Below are positions 58,624 to 64,000 of a DNA stretch of 64,000 nucleotides, piece by piece. The stretch is from Acanthochlamys bracteata (Eukaryota; Streptophyta; Magnoliopsida; Pandanales; Velloziaceae): NCBI GenBank assembly GCA_019914995.1, contig CM034137.1, positions 4,801,155 to 4,865,154 of the forward strand, written 5' to 3'. Made by a program: the position numbers and the translations under genes. Under the pieces are notes generated by a model, which saw nothing but the letters and a program-made list of their open reading frames with translations, ran no database searches and was not told where the DNA came from. The stretch's first letter is position 1, and each line of letters begins with the position of its first letter.

Positions 58624-59117
58624 ATGTGAGAACTCTTTAACTGAACGCCTTGGACTCTGGCTCGCTGTAAAAATGAAGGGAAACATGGTTGTACACCACT
58701 CGGTATGAAATACTACATCGAAGTGATTTTCGTATTCTCAAAAGGCAGAGTAGGAAAGGGAAAGATAAAAGACTTTTGTAGAACTAGAAGATTCTTAAGC
58801 TTGAGTGCATATGCTTCGGTTTCACACAATACTAGATTGCTTGAAATTCTCTCGAATTTGAACTCTTACACCAAACATATTGATGACACAAAAGTTGAAA
58901 ATACATGATTCATTACTTTATTTATTGAACTTCACAGATTACTTGTGATAAGGCGTATGCAATTTATCGAATAACAAAGGGTGGATACAAAATTAATCTA
59001 AGACCTTTACCTCTTACAGTTCTTATTGCTCAAGCCTACTATGATCAGGAATTAGGATTACGTGTTTTACGAGACGAGGAAACAGGATTATACTGTGGTG
59101 TAGAACAAGAAAATTGA
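58624..59117 (+). CDS. Unidentified protein, last two exons only
   Basis: Exon 58624-58702 (after CTATAG) reads CENSLTERLGLWLAVKMKGN followed by MVVHHS and ends at a GTATGA donor. After a 235-bp intron (CTTCACAG acceptor) exon 58938-59117 reads ITCDKAYAIYRITKGGYKIN, then LRPLPLTVLIAQAYYDQELG, then LRVLRDEETGLYCGVEQEN and a TGA stop. Both junctions are phase 0. Amino-acid composition and frame continuity look like a conserved host gene, but I cannot name the family. Upstream exons are not visible; the repeat-rich segment ending near 58517 sits directly in front and may have displaced or deleted them. It could be a gene fragment. Confidence 0.6.
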
Positions 59118-59149
59118 ATATTAGTTTCCTGCGTTCAACCACTTTAGAA

Positions 59150-59340
59150 TAAATTCAATTTTTTAAAAATAAATTTATAAAATAAAATAAAATATAAATA
59201 TTTAATAAAATATAAATTTTTATATCTATTTTATATTATAAATATAAATTTTATAAAAATAAATTTTCAATAAAAATAATTTATTTTATTTTTTAAGTTA
59301 TTTTATATTAAAATAAATTTTAAAAAAATAAATTTGGAGG
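59150..59340. repeat. AT-rich MITE-like block
   Basis: Poly-A/T core (AAAATAAATTTATAAAATAA, then TTTTATTTTTTAAGTTATTT), ending TTTGGAGGTGTTTGG, like the AT-rich family near the other dehydrins. Confidence 0.4.
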
Positions 59341-59660
59341 TGTTTGGTAAACGAGCGAACTGAGCAATGATATGCAGCTAGCAATATAATTTGGTTGTCC
59401 TTCATAGATTGAAATTATGGAACGACGAGAATTATCATCAAAGAAATATCCTTCTATATATTAACATAGAATGCTATTACACATATAGCATGCCCGATCA
59501 TGTCTCCAACAACGTACACACACGATCAGTTAGTTATTCATACACTCCCTCTTATACACACATAAAACACCATCGTGCTACATATCTCTCTGCACTGGCA
59601 CCAGTCATACATACAGATTAACTCTTGAAGACCCCGATGCAGTCTCAAGCAGTAGACACT

Positions 59661-60503
59661 CTAGCGGCCACCTTGGATCTTGTCCTTGATCTTGTCCATC
59701 ATTCCCTTCTTCTCTCCAACTTCGCCGGTAGCGGGAGTAGTTCCGGTTGTTCCAGTGGTGCCATACTCTCCGGTCTGGCGACTCCCAGTAGTTAAGCCTT
59801 GCTGGGTCCCACCTTCCTTGTGCTGGCCAGGAAGTTTCTCCTTGATCTTGTCTTTAATTCCCTTCTTCCTCCTTCCTCCCTCTCCATCACTCTCTGAGCT
59901 GGAGCTGGAGCCGCTGCCGGTGCGGTGGAGCTTACCGGTCATACCACCCATCATTCCATGTTGCTCCTTGTTCTGATCATGCTGCTGTCCGTGAACTCCT
60001 TCATGCGCACCGTAGCCTGCCTGAGCGGAGGCACCAAACTCGTCGGTTCGGCCAGTTTGGTGCTGCTGGTGACCAGTCATACCACCCGTCGTTCCATGTT
60101 GCCCCTTACTCTGATCGTGCAGCTGTCGGTGAACTCCTTCCTGCACACCGTAGCCTGCCTGAGTAGGGGCACCAAACTCGTCGGTGCGGCCAGTTTGGTA
60201 CTGCTGGTGACCGGTCATACCAGTCATCGTTCCATGTTGCCCTTTGCTCTGATCGTGCTGCTGTCGGTGAACTCCTTCCTGCGTACCGTAGCCTGCCTGA
60301 GCAGGTGCACCAAACTCGTCGGTGCGGCCAGTATGGTGCTGCTGGTGACCGGTTATACCACCCATCGTTCCATGTTGTTCTTTGTTCTGATCATGCTGCT
60401 GTCCGTGAACTCCCTGCGTACCGAAGCCTGCCTGAGCAGGTGCACCAAACTCATCGGTGAGACCGGTGCGGTGCTGCTGGTGCTGGTTTCCGAATCCCTC
60501 CAT
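59661..60503 (-). CDS. Dehydrin, Y4SK2-like, intronless, with four tandem N-terminal repeats
   Basis: 280 residues. Four copies of a 45-46-residue unit start with a Y-like motif: TDEFGAP at 16, 61 and 107, TDEFGAS at 153. Each is followed by XQAGYG, a VHXQXHDQXKXQHG stretch and MTGHQQ. The S-segment ([14 protein letters not shown], 197-210) passes without an intron into [16 protein letters not shown] (211-226). A Gly/Thr linker and a weaker last K-segment [16 protein letters not shown] (264-279) follow. The Y-motif has Phe and Ala where canonical segments have Tyr and Asn. Being hydrophilic, Gly/Gln/His-rich and disordered, it should act as a stress-protective LEA protein. The His-rich repeats could bind metal ions, as known for some dehydrins (inference). 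The S and first K regions closely match the YSK2 gene at 16.0 kb. Confidence 0.93.
   Translation of the reverse strand: MEGFGNQHQQHRTGLTDEFGAPAQAGFGTQGVHGQQHDQNKEQHGTMGGITGHQQHHTGRTDEFGAPAQAGYGTQEGVHRQQHDQSKGQHGTMTGMTGHQQYQTGRTDEFGAPTQAGYGVQEGVHRQLHDQSKGQHGTTGGMTGHQQHQTGRTDEFGASAQAGYGAHEGVHGQQHDQNKEQHGMMGGMTGKLHRTGSGSSSSSESDGEGGRRKKGIKDKIKEKLPGQHKEGGTQQGLTTGSRQTGEYGTTGTTGTTPATGEVGEKKGMMDKIKDKIQGGR
59934..60470 (-). repeat. Coding minisatellite, four units of about 138 bp
   Basis: Units begin at TDEFGA codons (60458, 60323, 60185, 60047 on the minus strand). Spacing is 135, 138 and 138 bp, so the array is in frame. Confidence 0.9.
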
Positions 60504-60605
60504 TCTCTTGAGTATTAAGAGTAGTTTTTCAAAAATACAGTCGCTTGTTGAGAATGCCCTTCTAATTTCTTGCTTGAATAATGAGGAAAAGGAGCGGAGT
60601 CGTGG

Positions 60606-60618
60606 GATTTATAAAAGG
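60606..60618 (-). promoter_or_regulatory. Dehydrin 3 TATA box
   Basis: CCTTTTATAAATC on the minus strand, about 105-115 bp above the ATG. No CACGTG core is seen in the next 150 bp. GC-rich GACGCCGCGG (about 60707-60716, minus) could be a coupling-type element. Confidence 0.55.
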
Positions 60619-60719
60619 GCACGGAGAGCAGAGGGGAAAAGGGTGTTAAAGAGGGTGGGGCACAACATCTGGGACACTTGGAAAGCCGCGGCAGTGCTGC
60701 AGTGACCGCGGCGTCTGGA

Positions 60720-62990
60720 AACTGGACAAATCACCATAGGTGGATATAGTACTAATGCGCAAGGAATCACACACCTAGCAAGATATTGCGACGTTGGATT
60801 ACTGCTGCTTCGTACTTTTTCTAAATATGAAGCAAGGTGGTTGTCGGTGTTATTTGCCGGGGCATTCTTTGCTGTGCTTGGGTTTCTGTAGTTGAAGATA
60901 AATTCATAAATTAATTTCACTTATTAGTTTTTTTAATAAAAAAATATAATATATATAAGATAACATGTGTTTATCTAAATTAAAAAAAATATTTAATGTA
61001 AAAAAATATTTAATTAGATATTTAAATACTCTCTTTCAAATTGATATATAAAAATCACACATGTAATTTGTCTAAAAATTTTTAAAATATATATTCAGAA
61101 ACTGTTTTGGTTTGAAAATTGGTCAATTAATTTTCTAATCGAATTTTAGGTAATCTCAAATTTTTTAAAATTTTTTTCTTAATAAAGAATATGTTTATCT
61201 TAATATATTTGTGCGATCATATTGGACTGAGTCATATCACAGCTGTTTTGTTATTATAACATAATCAAATCGATTATTTAGGAGCAAATTTTAAACCTTC
61301 CACAATAAGGCTCAACCATAATATTTCTCAAAATTGAAGTGTTAAATCTCTAAATTCAATTTCTGCACGTGCTATTAACATTCTATTTTTCTATTCACAA
61401 AGTTTAAGATAAAATAATTTGGGCTGGATCATCTATCATCAATTACTTCCTACTAACCAGCATCAGAATATACATCTATATTTTGATAATATATATTCTT
61501 TATGAACAAAAAATTTTTCCAACAGTAGATTTCACATATCTCAAAAATACATATCACTATATTCAAAGGCCCCGTTTGAATGTGCTGAAAATTTTGTGCT
61601 TTTAAAGTAAAGCTACTCTAGAGTGCTGTAAGCGGCTATGGAGTTTTTGCTATAAAAATAGCTCTATGCTGAAAAGTGTTTGGATAAATTTTTGCTATAT
61701 CATGATTTTTAATGCTGAAAGTTGAATAAAGTGTTTGGCTAAACTTATGCTTATTTTTGTATTAAATATATATTGACTGAAATATCCCTAAATATATAGT
61801 AATTGATATATTATAAAATTTTTACTTCTTTTTTATATATTATTTACTTATTAAATTTAATAATTTGATTATGTAAAAATTATATAAATAATTACTTATA
61901 TCAATATTTATAAATTTATTAACAAATTATATTGTTGAAATAAATCAATAATTAAATTTGAATAATATTTATTATACCATTATTATATAATATAAATTTG
62001 AAAATAAATATGTAAAAATGCATTTGAAAATGAGCATTAATTTAAGTTGAAAATGATATGTAATGTTTATATATAAAAAATTAAAAATAATATATCTTGC
62101 CAATTATTTTTTTAGATAAAATTCAACCATAGTCTATATATAAAATTTAAATAATTGTATAACCAGTTCAATTAACAAAGTACTTGTAGATTGTATAATA
62201 AACTTGTCATATAAAAAATATAATTTTTAATAATAATAATATATTGTAAATTTATATGTAACACTTATAACACAATATAACAGAACATAAAAATTAGTAT
62301 TAAATACTAAATGTGACAAAATATATCAAATTTATATTACAATATCATGTAATAGTCCATGCAATAACGTACAATACATTCATATTACACTAAGATCATA
62401 ATTGGCATTACAATTTGACATATTATAAAATATATCATATTTATATTACACTGATATTGTAATTGATATTATAATATTACATACCACAAAATATATTATA
62501 TTTTTTACACTATATACTAAAGTAACTTATGAAATAACAAGGGGAGCAATTAATTGACTAGCAAGAATCACAAATTCAATGCAGAAAAAAATCAACTATA
62601 TATAGGATCATACATGTAGGATGAACCCAAAAGTAACTTCTAGCATCAAAAGCATTCAAAACTTTCAGCATACCACCAACGGTCCAACAGTTCGGATAAA
62701 CAAAAGAAATTAGATAATAATTCCACCTTATAGACAACCAAAGACATGTGATAAAAATTCACATCCATCACTATTCACAATTGACGCGGCTCAATCAGTT
62801 TAATCATGAGTACAACATAATTAGCTAATAATATGGACTAAAGAAGATGAAGAGGCGAGTACTTCAACATCAACAAGTCAAGCATACAACCAAGAACAAG
62901 TTCATATTTCAAGTAGTATGCTCATTAAAGAGAACGAATAGTACTAACAGCTTAGCCAGTGCCAAACTCTAGCATCAAATTTGAAAACTC
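60720..62990. other. AT-rich intergenic region
   Basis: No gene. GGCCCCGTTTGAATGTGCTG at 61568 looks like one end of another MITE; its partner was not found. 61740-62560 is very AT-rich with TATATTATAAAATATATC-type repeats. Confidence 0.4.
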
Positions 62991-63480
62991 AAATGAAGCT
63001 ATATAAACAAAAACCTATTTGAGCGAAAATATTTTGCAATCTACTTCCAGTTCTCCACCTCAAGACTATATGCCACAGACGACAGCTGCTGCAATGCTGC
63101 TTCTATTGCTGCTGCAGAGGGAGCTCTCTTGCGTCTCCCTTCTTATTGATTGATTTCTTCATTTGCTTCTCTCCTCCTCTAAAAAATAATGTATTTTCTT
63201 ACTTATGCATGCTTTTCATTAATAAATCAAACCACAAAAATCTTTGTAAGCTCTACTTTGCTCTTATTAATTTAATTAATAAGGGTGTGGAATCGATCCT
63301 CTCAACTTTCTGTTCTTCCTCAAGTTTCTCGAGAATCTTCTACTGCCGGTTACATGCCTTCTCCATCCCCGGCGCTCCAATGGCTTCCACTGCCACTGCT
63401 GATCTGAAACACCACCATTGGAGTTAAATATATTACCATTGGCACTACTGCCATCATCATCAGAGAACAACAAGAATATC
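62991..63480 (-). other. Possible exon fragments, minus strand, unidentified
   Basis: Minus-strand 63276-63473 reads MLFSDDDGSSANGNIFNSNG, then SDQQWQWKPLERRGWRRH, and ends in a stop. It is preceded by a TTTTTCAG acceptor-like site. Another frame near 63040-63140 reads KRAPSAAAIEAALQQLSSVA. The composition is protein-like but no domain is recognised, and the two are not joined by clear splice sites. May be remnants. Confidence 0.25.
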
Positions 63481-63561
63481 TGAAAAACTATTGTTGAACA
63501 ACAACATTAACAACATCAACAACAACAACAATAAGGAAAAGAAGAACCAGAGAGGGAACGG

Positions 63562-64000
63562 TTAGTCGTAATCCTAAGAGTAACGGGAACAGGAAAGATG
63601 AAGCTGTCTATCGACCTTGCCGAACTATTCTCTCGCAATATCATCAACTCCGACAAGATCTAAGTTTATGCTGGCCCCAACATCAACATCAAGAATGTTC
63701 CCTTCTCCGACCGCCGTAACATTCCCCACCACCTCTTCGGCGCCCTCGATCCTTCCTCCTCCGTTGAACTCTCCCCTTTCGATTTTTACTCTCTTGCTAC
63801 AACCGATTCTTGCCGGCCGTTCCACTGCTGCTTCCTCCGGATAGACGTGGAACCCAAGCTTCTAGAAGAATACCTTGACAAACGTGTAGATGAAATGATC
63901 GCTGATGATATAGTGGAGGAGCTAGAGAGATGCTTCTCTAACGACGGTTGAGGGAAAGAATATGTCGATTGAGAAAATGATCGGAGTGCCAGAGTTGAGG
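63562..64000 (+). pseudogene. Adenylate isopentenyltransferase (IPT) pseudogene, runs off window
   Basis: One frame gives LVVILRVTGTGKMKLSIDLA, then ELFSRNIINSDKI, a stop, VYAGPNINI, SDRRNIPHHLFGALDPSSSV, ELSPFDFYSLATT, then CCFLRIDVEPKLLEEYLDKR and VDEMIADDIVEELERCF. These are ordered blocks of plant IPT, the first enzyme of cytokinin synthesis (transfer of the isopentenyl group to adenine nucleotides). Defects: the P-loop is altered (GTGKM where the family has GTGKS), a stop follows SDKI, about 60 residues between SLATT and CCFLRIDV are deleted, and two more stops lie near 63949 and 63970. The start codon is missing. The remainder of the gene is beyond the right edge. Confidence 0.88.

Noticed and set aside
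59680..60705. Long plus-strand open frames opposite dehydrin 3
   Set aside because: They are antisense shadows of the repeat-rich dehydrin coding sequence, with no known domain.
1..64000. CRISPR arrays, bacterial operons, tRNA or rRNA genes
   Set aside because: The sequence is plant nuclear DNA; no spaced identical repeats, and no tRNA-like GGTTCGA box in a plausible cloverleaf was found by reading.

Overview
The window is nuclear DNA of a flowering plant. It is AT-rich, has GT-AG introns and plant-specific genes (a NAC factor, YSK-type dehydrins, an isopentenyltransferase remnant), and is filled with plant transposon families (Athila and Del/Tekay Ty3/gypsy, Ty1/copia, FAR1-type MULE, PIF/Harbinger, TRIM, MITEs). 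The species cannot be fixed from sequence alone.

Host genes are few. The 3' part of a membrane-tethered NAC gene lies at 17-2144 (+), with an apparent 1-nt frameshift. Three dehydrin genes, all on the minus strand, lie at 16005-16512 (YSK2, one intron), 33754-34332 (one K-segment, intronless) and 59661-60503 (Y4SK2-like, intronless, four tandem 45-46-residue repeats). They look like an old tandem cluster whose spacers (about 17 and 25 kb) were inflated by transposons. A two-exon 3' gene fragment of unknown function lies at 58624-59117 (+). A decayed adenylate isopentenyltransferase (cytokinin biosynthesis) runs off the right edge from 63562.

Transposons by region: a dead PIF/Harbinger element at about 6.7-9.3 kb; an internally deleted copia (-) at about 12.9-15.1 kb; a MULE at about 19.28-25.91 kb with 1.4-1.7 kb terminal inverted repeats around a FAR1-type transposase pseudogene; related inverted-repeat elements at 25.9-26.55 kb; a foldback region with GGTCGCTA-type repeats at 26.57-26.98 kb; a gag-only copia (TR-GAG-like) at 28319-31167 with TSD GTAGC; a Tourist-like MITE at 32174-32467; decayed gypsy LTR and gag pieces at 35.5-41.6 kb; an Athila element with TSD TAATA at 41630-50941; the Tekay-like integrase continuing beyond it, joined to a copia gag/protease remnant (50.9-53.65 kb); and a repeat-rich stretch at 54.85-58.52 kb holding a motif array and a TRIM.

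The three dehydrins share strand and type, and two of the three have clear ABRE-like ACGTG cores upstream. That fits drought/ABA-responsive genes, with the NAC factor as a possible stress regulator. This functional link is inference. I did not find a clearly new biological system. The most unusual items are the dehydrin cluster's divergence (repeat expansion, intron loss, K-segment loss), the gag-only retroelement whose removal restores an open reading frame, and the TRIM with a primer-binding site after both LTRs.
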